Assembly (NCBI GenBank): GCA_000244995.1
Contig: CM001438.1
Span: forward strand, 4,506,096-4,570,095
Direction of reading: 5' to 3'
DNA length: 64,000 nt
Source: Burkholderiales bacterium JOSHI_001
GTDB taxonomy: Bacteria > Pseudomonadota > Gammaproteobacteria > Burkholderiales > Burkholderiaceae_C
Part shown: piece by piece, positions 18,383-26,739 of the stretch
Position numbering within the stretch: position 1 is the stretch's first letter
Layout: each line of letters begins with the position of its first letter
Program-made: the position numbers and the translations under genes
The notes under the pieces: generated by a model
The model's database searches: none
What the model was told of the DNA's origin: nothing
What the model saw: only the letters and a program-made list of their open reading frames with translations

Positions 18383-18549
18383 GAAGGCCTCCTTGCTGCG
18401 GGTGGGGCCGGCTGCAAGCCATGCAACCGGGACCTCCACAGTGTGGGCGGCCGGGCCTCCGTGCGAGCCCCTAGGGCCGCGGCCCTGCAGGCCCTAACTT
18501 CAGGGCCCCTTCCCCCCTCCGGGGTGCTTGCGCGCCGGGCAGCGCGGGC

Positions 18550-19509
18550 TCACTTCAGATCCGCGTTCTTGATCGCGGGCGCCCAATCGGCCACCTGCTT
18601 GGCGATGAAGTCAGCAAACTGCGCTGGCGACATCTTCACCGGCGTGATGCCCAGCTCTTCGAAGCGCTTCAGGATGGCCGGGTCGGCCTCGATGGTGGCC
18701 AGCGCCTTGGCCAGTTTGTCGGTCACGTCCTTGGGCAGGCCGGCCGGGCCCGACACACCGAAGTAGTTCTCGGCCACCAGCTGGGGCAGGCCCAGCTCTA
18801 CCACGCTGGGCACATCGGGCAGCAGGGGCGAGCGCGCGCGGGTGGTGACCGCCAGCGCCTTGATCTGTCCGGCCTTGACCATGGGCACGAAAGCGGTGAT
18901 GACGTCGATGCCCAGCGGGATCTGCCCGGCGATCAGGTCGGTGGCCATGGGCGAGCCGCCGCGGTAGGGCACGTGCACCATCTGGATCTTCATCGCGTCC
19001 TTGGCCATTTCGCCCACGATGTGACCGATGCTGCCCGGCCCGCCCGAGGCGAAGTTGTAGCCGGGCGTTGCGGCGGCCTTCACCAGGTCTTTCAGGCTGG
19101 CCGGGCCGGTCTTGGGGTTGGCCATGAACAGCACCGGGGCCACGCCCAGCATGGACACGTGGGTGAACTGTTTCACCGGGTCGTAGGGCGGCTTGGGCAC
19201 CGTGAAGGGGCCGATGGAGGTGGGCGTGGAATTCGACAGCATCAGCGTGTAGCCGTCTGGTGCGCTGCGCACCACTTCCAGCCCACCGATGGTGCCACCG
19301 GCACCGGGCTTGTTGTCCACCACCACCGGCTGGCCCAGGGCCTTGCCCAGCGGCTCGGCAATGGCCCGTGCCACGATGTCGCTGGCGCCACCCGCGGCAA
19401 AGGTGACAACGATGCGGATGGGCTTTTCAGGCCAGGCGGCCATGGCCGGCGCGATCAGCGCCGTGACGGCCCAGGCCAACACCGCCAGAACAAGCAAACG
19501 AAGCTTCAT
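18550..19509 (-). CDS. Bug/TctC-type extracytoplasmic solute-binding protein
   Basis: This 319-residue protein has a signal peptide ending ALIAPAMA and the full tripartite tricarboxylate receptor fold: PIRIVVTFAAGGASDIVARAI, VDNKPGAGGTIGGLEVVRSAPDGYT, and a C-terminal ADWAPAIK. Bug proteins bind small carboxylates or related solutes in the periplasm, and Burkholderiales carry many as orphans without the TctAB membrane parts, as here. A GGGAG ribosome-binding site precedes the ATG at 19509. It lies between hiuH and the propeller gene, so its ligand may be an oxidised purine or a ureide, but that is inference from position. Confidence 0.9.
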   Translation of the reverse strand: MKLRLLVLAVLAWAVTALIAPAMAAWPEKPIRIVVTFAAGGASDIVARAIAEPLGKALGQPVVVDNKPGAGGTIGGLEVVRSAPDGYTLMLSNSTPTSIGPFTVPKPPYDPVKQFTHVSMLGVAPVLFMANPKTGPASLKDLVKAAATPGYNFASGGPGSIGHIVGEMAKDAMKIQMVHVPYRGGSPMATDLIAGQIPLGIDVITAFVPMVKAGQIKALAVTTRARSPLLPDVPSVVELGLPQLVAENYFGVSGPAGLPKDVTDKLAKALATIEADPAILKRFEELGITPVKMSPAQFADFIAKQVADWAPAIKNADLK

Positions 19510-19570
19510 GCAGAACTCCCTCGGTGGTTGGTGCACGGTGGTGCAAAGCCCGTGCCAGAGATGCGGGCCC

Positions 19571-19927
19571 TCAGCTGCCACGGTAGGTGCTGTAGGCCCA
19601 GGGTGAAACCAGCAGCGGCACGTGGTAGTGGCCGGCGGCGTCCGCGATGCCGAAGTCCAGCGGCACCACGTCGATGAAAGGCGGTTCGGGCAAGGCAACC
19701 CCCAAGGCCCGGAAATAGGGCGCCACCTCAAACACCAGGCGGTAGCGGCCCGCGGCCATGGCCTGGGCGCCCAGCAAGGGGTCGTCGGCGCGGCCGTCGG
19801 CATTGAGCGTGAAGGCCTTCAGCACGGTGGCCGCGCCGCTGGCATCCAGGCGCAACAGCGTCACCTTCATGCCGGCGGCCGGGCGGCCGTTCATGGTGTC
19901 CAGGACGTGGGTGCTCAGGTGGCCCAT
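19571..19927 (-). CDS. hiuH: 5-hydroxyisourate hydrolase
   Basis: The 118-residue transthyretin-like protein starts MGHLSTHVLDTMNGRPAAGM and ends with the diagnostic YRGS. The active-site His and Arg are present (STHVLD, plus HYHVPLLVSPWAYSTYRGS). It hydrolyses 5-hydroxyisourate, the PuuD product, to OHCU. The ATG at 19927 gives the standard length. It is the first gene of the minus-strand purine operon and diverges from gntR across the 16-bp palindrome. Confidence 0.95.
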   Translation of the reverse strand: MGHLSTHVLDTMNGRPAAGMKVTLLRLDASGAATVLKAFTLNADGRADDPLLGAQAMAAGRYRLVFEVAPYFRALGVALPEPPFIDVVPLDFGIADAAGHYHVPLLVSPWAYSTYRGS

Positions 19928-19967
19928 GGTTGGCGACCGGGGAATCCGGCAGGTGAAGTGGATGCGA

Positions 19968-19983
19968 AAAGTGTATACACTTT
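19968..19983. promoter_or_regulatory. 16-bp perfect palindrome, probable GntR operator
   Basis: AAAGTGTATACACTTT is a perfect palindrome in the 99-nt gap between the divergent hiuH and gntR starts, 41 nt from hiuH and 43 nt from gntR. Short AT-rich palindromes with a TGTATACA-type core are typical operators for FadR/FCD-type GntR regulators. Its place between the two operons would allow control of both. Confidence 0.75.
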
Positions 19984-20026
19984 GCCCGACCCTTGCCACC
20001 CCTGACCGCCCGCACCGCGTTTGCCC

Positions 20027-20773
20027 ATGGCCCGCAGCCGCGCCAACCTGAAGGTGATCCAGCCCGCGAGCCCCGGCACGCCGGCCGGCGCCGGCCCCAT
20101 CGACGCGCCCAGCACCACGCGGCGCATCGTGGACGCCGTCACCGCCGCGGTGGTGGAACGGCGCCTGATGCCGGGCACCAAACTGGTGGAACAGCAGATC
20201 GCCGACATCTTCAAGGTGTCACGCACCGTGGTGCGACAGGCGCTGAACCAGCTGTCGCGCGACCACCTGGTGACGCTGGACCCCGGCCGCGGCGCCTTCG
20301 TGCGCGAACCTGGCATCGACGAAGCGCGCCAGGTGTTCGAGGTGCGCGCCATGCTGGAAGCCGCGCTGGTGCGCCAGCTGTGCGGCAGCATCACCGACAC
20401 CCAGGTGCAGCAGTTGCGCCAGCACCTGCGCGAAGAATCCGCCGCCGTGGCCCGCACGGATGTGCCGGGCCGCACCCGCTTGTTGGCCGACTTCCACGTG
20501 CTGCTGGCCCGGCTGGCGGGCAACGAGGTGCTGGCCGAGCTGATGGGCGACCTGCTGTCGCGCTCCTCGCTGGTGTCCTTGATGTACCAAAGCAGCCATT
20601 CGGCCGAGGCCTCGCAGGCCGAGCACGTGGCCATCGTCGAAGCCCTGTCCCGCCGCGACGCCCGCGCCGCCGCGCGGCTGATGCATTCCCACCTGGGCCA
20701 TGTCGAACGCAACCTGCGCCTGCGCCCCCGCGGCAGCGACCTGGCCCGCGCCCTGAACCCCCACAGCCCATGA
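20027..20773 (+). CDS. GntR-family (FCD/FadR type) transcriptional regulator
   Basis: This 248-residue regulator has an N-terminal winged helix at about residues 30-95, with LVEQQIADIFKVSRTVVRQAL as the recognition-helix region. An all-helical FCD ligand-binding domain follows, with Asp/His metal-type residues (ADFHVLLARLAGNEVL, HVAIVEALSRRD, HLGHVERNL). It overlaps puuE by ATGA and is the first gene of that operon, so it probably regulates purine or allantoin catabolism and itself. The start is the ATG at 20027; an in-frame TTG lies 6 nt upstream. Confidence 0.9.
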   Translation: MARSRANLKVIQPASPGTPAGAGPIDAPSTTRRIVDAVTAAVVERRLMPGTKLVEQQIADIFKVSRTVVRQALNQLSRDHLVTLDPGRGAFVREPGIDEARQVFEVRAMLEAALVRQLCGSITDTQVQQLRQHLREESAAVARTDVPGRTRLLADFHVLLARLAGNEVLAELMGDLLSRSSLVSLMYQSSHSAEASQAEHVAIVEALSRRDARAAARLMHSHLGHVERNLRLRPRGSDLARALNPHSP

Positions 20774-21723
20774 ACAGCCTCCCCTTGCGCTACCCCCGAG
20801 ACCTGCGCGGCCACGGCCGCCACCCGCCCCATGCGCGCTGGCCCAACGCCGCGCGGGTGGCGCTGCAGTTCGTGCTGAACTACGAAGAAGGCGGCGAGAA
20901 CAGCGTGCTGCACGGCGACGCCGGATCCGAGCAGTTCCTGTCCGAGATGTTCAACCCGGCCTCGTACCCGGCCCGCCACCTGTCGATGGAGGGCATCTAC
21001 GAGTACGGCTCGCGCGTGGGCGTGTGGCGGCTGCTGCGCGAATTCGAACGCCGCGGCCTGCCACTCACCATCTTCGGCGTGGGCATGGCGCTGGAGCGCT
21101 GCCCCGAGGTGACCGCCGCCTTCGTCGAGCAGGGCCACGAGATCGCCTGCCACGGCTGGCGCTGGATCCACTACCAGGGCCTGGACGAAGCCACCGAGCG
21201 CGAACACCTGCGCACCGGCATGGCCATCATCGAACGCCTCACCGGCGAACGCCCCCTGGGCTGGTACACCGGCCGCGACAGCCCCAACACCCGCCGCCTG
21301 GTGGCCGACTTCGGCGGGTTCGAGTACGACAGCGACTACTACGGCGACGACCTGCCCTTCTGGCTGCAGGTGAAGAAGACCGATGGCCATCTGGCGCCGC
21401 ACCTGGTGGTGCCCTACACCCTGGACTGCAACGACATGCGCTTCGCGCTGCCGCAGGGCTTTTCGCACGGCGACGAGTTCTTCGAATACCTGCGCGACAG
21501 CTTCGACGTGCTGTACGCCGAAGGGGCCGAGCGCCCCGCGATGATGAGCGTGGGCATGCACTGCCGGTTGCTGGGCCGCCCGGGCCGCATGCGGGCCTTG
21601 CAACGTTTCCTGGACCACGTGGACAAGCACGACCGGGTGTGGGTGGCACGGCGCATCGACATCGCAAGGCACTGGAAACAGGTGCACCCCTTCGACCCCG
21701 CCACCGCCTTCGTCTGGGAATGA
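20770..21723 (+). CDS. puuE: allantoinase PuuE (polysaccharide deacetylase family)
   Basis: The 317-residue protein matches the metal-independent PuuE allantoinase family: RYPRDLRGHGRHPPHARWPN, VLNYEEGGENSVLHGD, GVWRLLREFERRGLPLTIFGVG and the NodB-like HEIACHGWRWI. It hydrolyses allantoin to allantoate. It is coupled to gntR by ATGA and its stop overlaps the start of the fused uraD-allC gene, so the three are cotranscribed. Confidence 0.95.
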   Translation: MNSLPLRYPRDLRGHGRHPPHARWPNAARVALQFVLNYEEGGENSVLHGDAGSEQFLSEMFNPASYPARHLSMEGIYEYGSRVGVWRLLREFERRGLPLTIFGVGMALERCPEVTAAFVEQGHEIACHGWRWIHYQGLDEATEREHLRTGMAIIERLTGERPLGWYTGRDSPNTRRLVADFGGFEYDSDYYGDDLPFWLQVKKTDGHLAPHLVVPYTLDCNDMRFALPQGFSHGDEFFEYLRDSFDVLYAEGAERPAMMSVGMHCRLLGRPGRMRALQRFLDHVDKHDRVWVARRIDIARHWKQVHPFDPATAFVWE

Positions 21724-23498
21724 GCATGGCCGCACTCAGCATCGACCAGATCAACGCCGCCAGCGCCGACGAGTTCGTCGCGCTGCTGGACGGCACCTTC
21801 GAACATTCACCCCACCTGATGCAGCAGGTGGCGGCGCAGCGCCCCTTCGCCACGCTGGCGGCCTTGAAGCAGGCCTGCGTGCAGGCGCTGCGCGGCCTGT
21901 CGCGCGAAGCGCAGATCACGCTGCTGCGCGCCCACCCCGAACTGGCCGGCAAGGCCATGGTCAGCCAGACCCTCACCGCCGAAAGCACGCACGAACAGGG
22001 CAAGGCCGGGCTGGCCGACTGCACGCCGCAAGAGTTCGCGCACATCCAGCAGCTGAACGCGGCCTACAACGCCAAGTTCGGCTGGCCCTTCATCCTGGCG
22101 GTGCGCGGACCGCGTGGGCTGGGCCTGCACCGGCGCGAGATCATCGCCAGCTTCGAACGCCGCCTGGCCGGCCGGCCGGACGACGAACTGGCCGAATGCC
22201 TGCGCAACATCGGCCGCATCGTGGAACTGCGGCTGAACGACAAGTTCGGCTTCACGCCCTTGTTGGGCCAGCAAGCCTGGGACTGCGCCGAACGGCTGGC
22301 CGCGCACAGCGACCCCGGCTTTGCCGAACAGGGGCAGCTCACCGTCACCTACCTGACCGACGCGCACCGCGCCTGCCAGGCGCAGTTGTTGCGCTGGATG
22401 CAGGACTGCGGCTTCGACGAATGCCGCATTGACGCGGTGGGCAATGTGGTGGGCGTCTACCACGGCCTGGACCGCGCCGCGCCACGGCTGCTGACCGGGT
22501 CGCACTTCGACACCGTGCGCAACGGCGGCAAGTACGACGGCCGCCTGGGCATCTTCGTGCCGCTGATCGTGGTGCGCGAACTGCACCAGGCCGGCCGCAG
22601 GTTGAAGCACGGCATCGAGGTGGTGGGCTTCGCCGAAGAAGAGGGCCAGCGTTATGCGGCCACCTTCCTGGGTTCTGGCGCGCTGACCGGCGGCTTCGAC
22701 CCCGCCTGGCTGGACCAGGCCGATGCCGACGGCGTGACCATGCGCCAGGCCATGCGCGCTGCCGGCCTGCCGGCAACCATGGCGGCGATCCAGGCTGAAA
22801 AGCGCGACCCGGCGAAGTACCTCGGCTTCGTGGAAGTGCACATCGAACAGGGCCCGGTGCTGAACGCGGCCGACCTGCCGCTGGGCGTGGTGACGTCCAT
22901 CAACGGCAGCGTGCGCTTTCTCGGCGAGGTGCAGGGCCAGGCCAGCCACGCCGGCACCACGCCCATGGGCCAGCGCCGCGACGCCGCGCTGGCCGTGGCC
23001 GAGCTGGCGCTCTTTGTGGAACAGCGCGCCGCATCGGTGCCCGACCTGGTGGGCACGGTGGGACAGTGGGACGTGCCCAATGGCTCCATCAACGTGGTGC
23101 CAGGCCGTTGCCGCTTCAGCCTGGACCTGCGCGCCACCACCAACGAGGCGCGCGACGCGCTGGCCCAGGACGTGTGCGCCGAACTGCGGGCCATCTGCGA
23201 ACGCCGGGGCCTGACCTTCACGCTCACCGAAACCATGCGAGCCGCTGCGGCGCCCAGCGCGCCGGCCTGGCAAGCCCGCTGGGAAGCGGCGGTGGCCGCC
23301 CTGGGGCTGCCGGTGCACCGCCTGCCCAGCGGTGCCGGCCACGACGCGATGAAGCTGCATGACCTGATGCCGCAAGCCATGCTGTTCGTGCGCGGCGCGA
23401 ACAACGGCATCAGCCACAACCCGCTGGAAAGCAGCAGCGCCGACGACATGGACCTGGCGGTGCGGGCCTTCCAGCATTTGACGGAACACCTGGCATGA
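21720..23498 (+). CDS. bifunctional OHCU decarboxylase / allantoate amidohydrolase fusion
   Basis: This 592-residue polypeptide joins two pathway enzymes. Residues 1-175 are a UraD domain, with the catalytic His72 in AHPELAGK, a THEQGKAGL segment and FGWPFILAVRG near 120. From about residue 185 to the end it is an M20 allantoate amidohydrolase, with metal ligands His262 (GSHFDT), Asp273 (KYDGRLG), the EEEG motif at 306-309, His374 (HIEQGP) and a late His in NNGISHNPLE. UraD makes S-allantoin from OHCU; the second domain turns allantoate into ureidoglycine, CO2 and ammonia. PuuE, which acts between them, is encoded just upstream. ATG 21720 overlaps the puuE stop; an in-frame ATG follows at 21726. 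Confidence 0.93.
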   Translation: MSMAALSIDQINAASADEFVALLDGTFEHSPHLMQQVAAQRPFATLAALKQACVQALRGLSREAQITLLRAHPELAGKAMVSQTLTAESTHEQGKAGLADCTPQEFAHIQQLNAAYNAKFGWPFILAVRGPRGLGLHRREIIASFERRLAGRPDDELAECLRNIGRIVELRLNDKFGFTPLLGQQAWDCAERLAAHSDPGFAEQGQLTVTYLTDAHRACQAQLLRWMQDCGFDECRIDAVGNVVGVYHGLDRAAPRLLTGSHFDTVRNGGKYDGRLGIFVPLIVVRELHQAGRRLKHGIEVVGFAEEEGQRYAATFLGSGALTGGFDPAWLDQADADGVTMRQAMRAAGLPATMAAIQAEKRDPAKYLGFVEVHIEQGPVLNAADLPLGVVTSINGSVRFLGEVQGQASHAGTTPMGQRRDAALAVAELALFVEQRAASVPDLVGTVGQWDVPNGSINVVPGRCRFSLDLRATTNEARDALAQDVCAELRAICERRGLTFTLTETMRAAAAPSAPAWQARWEAAVAALGLPVHRLPSGAGHDAMKLHDLMPQAMLFVRGANNGISHNPLESSSADDMDLAVRAFQHLTEHLA

Positions 23499-24733
23499 AC
23501 GACAAGGACAAGGCCTACGGACAACTGGACGCCTGGATCGAGCGCCACTTCGACGAAGAAGTGGCCTACCTGCAGGCCCTGGTGCGCGTGCCCACCGACA
23601 CCCCGCCCGGCAACAACGCCCCGCACGCCGAGGCCACCGCCACGCTGCTGGCCGCGATGGGCCTGGAAGCGGAGCGCCATCCGGTGCCCGCTGAGCAGGT
23701 GCAGGCCCAGGGCATGCAAAGCATCACCAACCTCATCGTGCGCCAGGCCTTCGGTGCCGGCGGCCCCACGGTGGCCCTGAACGCCCACGGCGACGTGGTG
23801 CCCCCGGGCGAGGGCTGGACCCACCCGCCCTATGGCGGCGAGGTGCACGGCGGCGCACTGTACGGCCGCGCCAGCGCGGTGAGCAAGAGCGACTTCGCCA
23901 GCTACACCTTCGCGCTGCGGGCGCTGATGGCGCTGGGCGCGCCCTTGAAAGGTTCGGTGGAACTGCACTTCACCTACGACGAAGAATTCGGCGGCGAACT
24001 GGGCCCGGGCTGGTTGCTGGGCCAGGGCCTGACGAAACCCGACTACCTGATTGCTGCCGGCTTCAGCTACCAGGTGGTGACTGCGCACAACGGCTGCCTG
24101 CAGCTGGAGGTGACGCTGCACGGCCTGGCCTCGCACGCCGCCTACCCGGAAACCGGGGTCGATGCTCTGCAGGCAGCGACGAAACTGCTGAGCGCGCTGT
24201 ACGCCCACAACGACGTGCTGCGCACCCGCGTCAGCGCTGTGAGCGGCGCGCGCCACCCCTACCTGAACGTGGGCCTGATCGAAGGCGGCAGCAACACCAA
24301 CGTGGTGCCGGGCAAGGTGGTGATCAAGCTGGACCGCCGCATGATCCCCGAAGAGGACAGCGCCGCGGTGGAAGCCGAAGTGCGCGGCCTGATCCAAAGC
24401 ACGGTGGCGGCCTGCCCCGGGGTGAGGGCGGACATCCGCCGCATGCTGCTGGCCGAAGCCTTGAAGCCCCTGCCCGGCAACGCGCCCCTGGTGGCCGCGC
24501 TGCAGCGCCATGGCCAGGCGGTCTTCGGCGTGCCGCTGCCGGTGAGCGGCACGCCGCTGTACACCGACGTGCGCCTCTACGGCGCACACGGCGTGCCGGC
24601 GGTCATCTACGGCGCCGGGCCGCGCACGGTGCTGGAATCCAACGCCAAACGGGCCGACGAGCACGTGCTACTGGCCGACCTGAAACGGGCCACCCAGGTG
24701 GTGGCGCGCACCTTGTTCGACCTGCTGCAGTGA
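23495..24733 (+). CDS. M20-family protein with atypical metal-binding residues
   Basis: The 412-residue protein has the ArgE/DapE-type two-domain M20 fold: NAHGDVVPPGEGW, the acidic pair in FTYDEEFGGELG, and a dimerisation domain (TLHGLASHAAYPETGVDAL). Some usual metal ligands seem altered. The GRGxxDxK site reads GRASAVSKSD, the later GEP-type acidic ligand region reads AAGFSYQVV, and the C-terminal AHxxDE site reads AKRADEH. It could act on a ureide after allantoate, since ureidoglycolate amidohydrolases are M20 proteins, or it could be an altered hydrolase. It overlaps the upstream fusion gene by ATGA. Confidence 0.8.
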   Translation: MNDKDKAYGQLDAWIERHFDEEVAYLQALVRVPTDTPPGNNAPHAEATATLLAAMGLEAERHPVPAEQVQAQGMQSITNLIVRQAFGAGGPTVALNAHGDVVPPGEGWTHPPYGGEVHGGALYGRASAVSKSDFASYTFALRALMALGAPLKGSVELHFTYDEEFGGELGPGWLLGQGLTKPDYLIAAGFSYQVVTAHNGCLQLEVTLHGLASHAAYPETGVDALQAATKLLSALYAHNDVLRTRVSAVSGARHPYLNVGLIEGGSNTNVVPGKVVIKLDRRMIPEEDSAAVEAEVRGLIQSTVAACPGVRADIRRMLLAEALKPLPGNAPLVAALQRHGQAVFGVPLPVSGTPLYTDVRLYGAHGVPAVIYGAGPRTVLESNAKRADEHVLLADLKRATQVVARTLFDLLQ

Positions 24734-24869
24734 GAAAACGCCCCGCCGCAGTGCGCGACCAGGGATGCCCCGATTCTTTTGGTGCGCCGCCCGCGCACAG
24801 AATTTGCACCTGTTCCCGCCATACCCCTGCCCCCATCCCACCCGCCCACCGCCCGGAGCCCCTTTCGTC

Positions 24870-25922
24870 ATGACCTTCCCCGCCCTGCCCCGCCGCGCCC
24901 CCGTTCTGCGATTGCTGGGCGCCGCTGCCGCCCTGCTGTGCGCCCCTGTGCTGGCCCTGGCCGACACGCCCATCAAGTTCCAGCTGGACTGGCGTTTTGA
25001 AGGTCCTTCGGCCTTGTTCCTGGCGTCCAGCGCCAAGGGCCACTACAAGGCCGCCGGGCTGGACGTGACCATCGACGCCGGCAACGGGTCGGGCGGTGCC
25101 GTCACCCGCGTGGCCTCGGGCACCTACGACATGGGCTTTGCCGACCTGGCCGCGCTGATGGAGTTCCACGCCAACAACCCCGACGCACCGAACAAGCCGG
25201 TGGCGGTGATGATGGTCTACAACAACACGCCGGCGGCCGTGCTCACCCTGAAGAAGAACGGCATCAGCAAGCCCGCCGACCTGGCCGGCAAGAAGCTGGG
25301 CGCGCCGGGCTTCGACGCCGGCCGCCGCGCCTTCCCCATCTTCGCCAAGGCCAACAACGTGGGCGCGGTCACCTGGGTCAGCATGGACCCGCCGCTGCGC
25401 GAAACCATGCTGGCGCGCGGCGACGTGGACGCCATCACCGGCTTTTCCTTCACCAGCCTGCTGAACCTGGAGGCGCGCGGCGTGAAGACCGAAGACGTGG
25501 TCATGCTGCCCTACCCGGCCTATGGCGTGAAGCTGTACGGCAACGCCATCATCGCCAGCCCCAAGATGCTGAAGGACAACCCGGCCGCGGTGAAGGCCTT
25601 CCTGCAGGCCTTCACCAAGGGCGCCAAGGACGTCATCGCCAACCCCGATGCGGCCATCGACCACGTCAAGGCGCGCGACGGCATCATCGACGTGGCGCTG
25701 GAAAAGCGCCGCCTGCGCCTGGCCATCGACGCCGTGGTGGCCAGCCCCGACGCCCGCGCCGAAGGTTTCGGCCAGGTGGTGCCGGGCCGGTTGGCGCTGA
25801 TGGCGTCGCAGGTGTCCGACGCCTTCGCCACCAAGACGCGCGTGAACCCGACGGCGGTGTGGACCGACGCCTACCTGCCGAGCAAGGCCGAACTGAACAT
25901 CCTTCCGCCGGCCAGGAAGTAA
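24870..25922 (+). CDS. ABC transporter substrate-binding protein (NMT1/ThiY-like)
   Basis: This 350-residue protein has a signal peptide (LLGAAAALLCAPVLALA) and an NMT1/THI5-like periplasmic fold: KFQLDWRFEGPSALFLASSAKGHYKAAGLDV, GNGSGGAVTRVASGTYDMGFADLAA. Relatives bind pyrimidines, nitrate, sulfonates or aromatic compounds. The start at 24870 yields a proper signal peptide. It is the first gene of a three-gene importer at the end of the purine operon, after a 136-nt gap. A purine or ureide ligand is an inference from context. Confidence 0.88.
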   Translation: MTFPALPRRAPVLRLLGAAAALLCAPVLALADTPIKFQLDWRFEGPSALFLASSAKGHYKAAGLDVTIDAGNGSGGAVTRVASGTYDMGFADLAALMEFHANNPDAPNKPVAVMMVYNNTPAAVLTLKKNGISKPADLAGKKLGAPGFDAGRRAFPIFAKANNVGAVTWVSMDPPLRETMLARGDVDAITGFSFTSLLNLEARGVKTEDVVMLPYPAYGVKLYGNAIIASPKMLKDNPAAVKAFLQAFTKGAKDVIANPDAAIDHVKARDGIIDVALEKRRLRLAIDAVVASPDARAEGFGQVVPGRLALMASQVSDAFATKTRVNPTAVWTDAYLPSKAELNILPPARK

Positions 25923-25929
25923 AGCCACC

Positions 25930-26739
25930 ATGGCGTTTGTAGAGTTCGACAAGGTCTGGCTGGCCTACAACGACGAGTTGCTCGCGCAAGGGCATTTCGC
26001 GGTGGAGGACATCTCGCTGTCCGTCACCGAGGGTGAGTTCATCGCCATCGTCGGCCCCTCGGGCTGCGGCAAGAGCACCTTCATGAAGTTGACCACCGGC
26101 CTGAAGATGCCCAGCCGCGGCAGCATCACCATCGGTGGGCAGCCGGTGACCGGGCCGCTGAAGATCAGCGGCATGGCCTTCCAGGCGCCCAGCCTGCTGC
26201 CCTGGCGCAGCACGGTGGACAACGTGCTGCTGCCGCTGGAAATTGTCGAGCCCTACCGTTCCAGCTTCAAGGCCAAACGGGCCGAATACGAAGCCAAGGC
26301 CCGCGCCCTGCTCAAGGGCGTGGGCCTGGGTGGCTACGAGGACAAGTTCCCCTGGCAGCTGTCGGGCGGTATGCAGCAGCGCGCCAGCATCTGCCGCGCG
26401 CTGGTGCACGAACCCAAGATGCTGCTGCTGGACGAACCCTTCGGCGCCCTGGACGCCTTCACCCGCGAAGAACTCTGGTGCACGCTGCGCGACCTGCAGG
26501 CGCAGCAGAAGTTCAACGTCATCCTGGTGACGCACGACCTGCGCGAAAGCGTGTTCCTGGCCGACACGGTGTACGTGATGAGCAAGAGCCCCGGGCGCTT
26601 CGTCGTGAAACGCCACATCGACCTGCCGCGCCCGCGCGATCTTGAAATCACCTACACGCCGCAGTTCACCGACATCGTGCACGAACTGCGCGGGCACATC
26701 GGGGCCATGAGGAAGACGGGCGTGGCGGTGCCGCAATGA
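25930..26739 (+). CDS. ABC transporter ATP-binding protein
   Basis: The 269-residue ATPase has Walker A GPSGCGKST near residue 42, the signature LSGGMQQR, Walker B MLLLDEPFGALD and the switch His in VTHDL. It belongs to the nitrate/taurine/pyrimidine (SsuB/ThiZ) group. It sits 7 nt after the binding-protein gene and overlaps the permease gene by ATGA. Confidence 0.93.
   Translation: MAFVEFDKVWLAYNDELLAQGHFAVEDISLSVTEGEFIAIVGPSGCGKSTFMKLTTGLKMPSRGSITIGGQPVTGPLKISGMAFQAPSLLPWRSTVDNVLLPLEIVEPYRSSFKAKRAEYEAKARALLKGVGLGGYEDKFPWQLSGGMQQRASICRALVHEPKMLLLDEPFGALDAFTREELWCTLRDLQAQQKFNVILVTHDLRESVFLADTVYVMSKSPGRFVVKRHIDLPRPRDLEITYTPQFTDIVHELRGHIGAMRKTGVAVPQ

Noticed and set aside
15422-18766. 1114-codon open frame opposite ggt and the propeller gene
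   Set aside because: Low-complexity His/Gln/Gly-rich translation typical of an antisense shadow of GC-rich genes.
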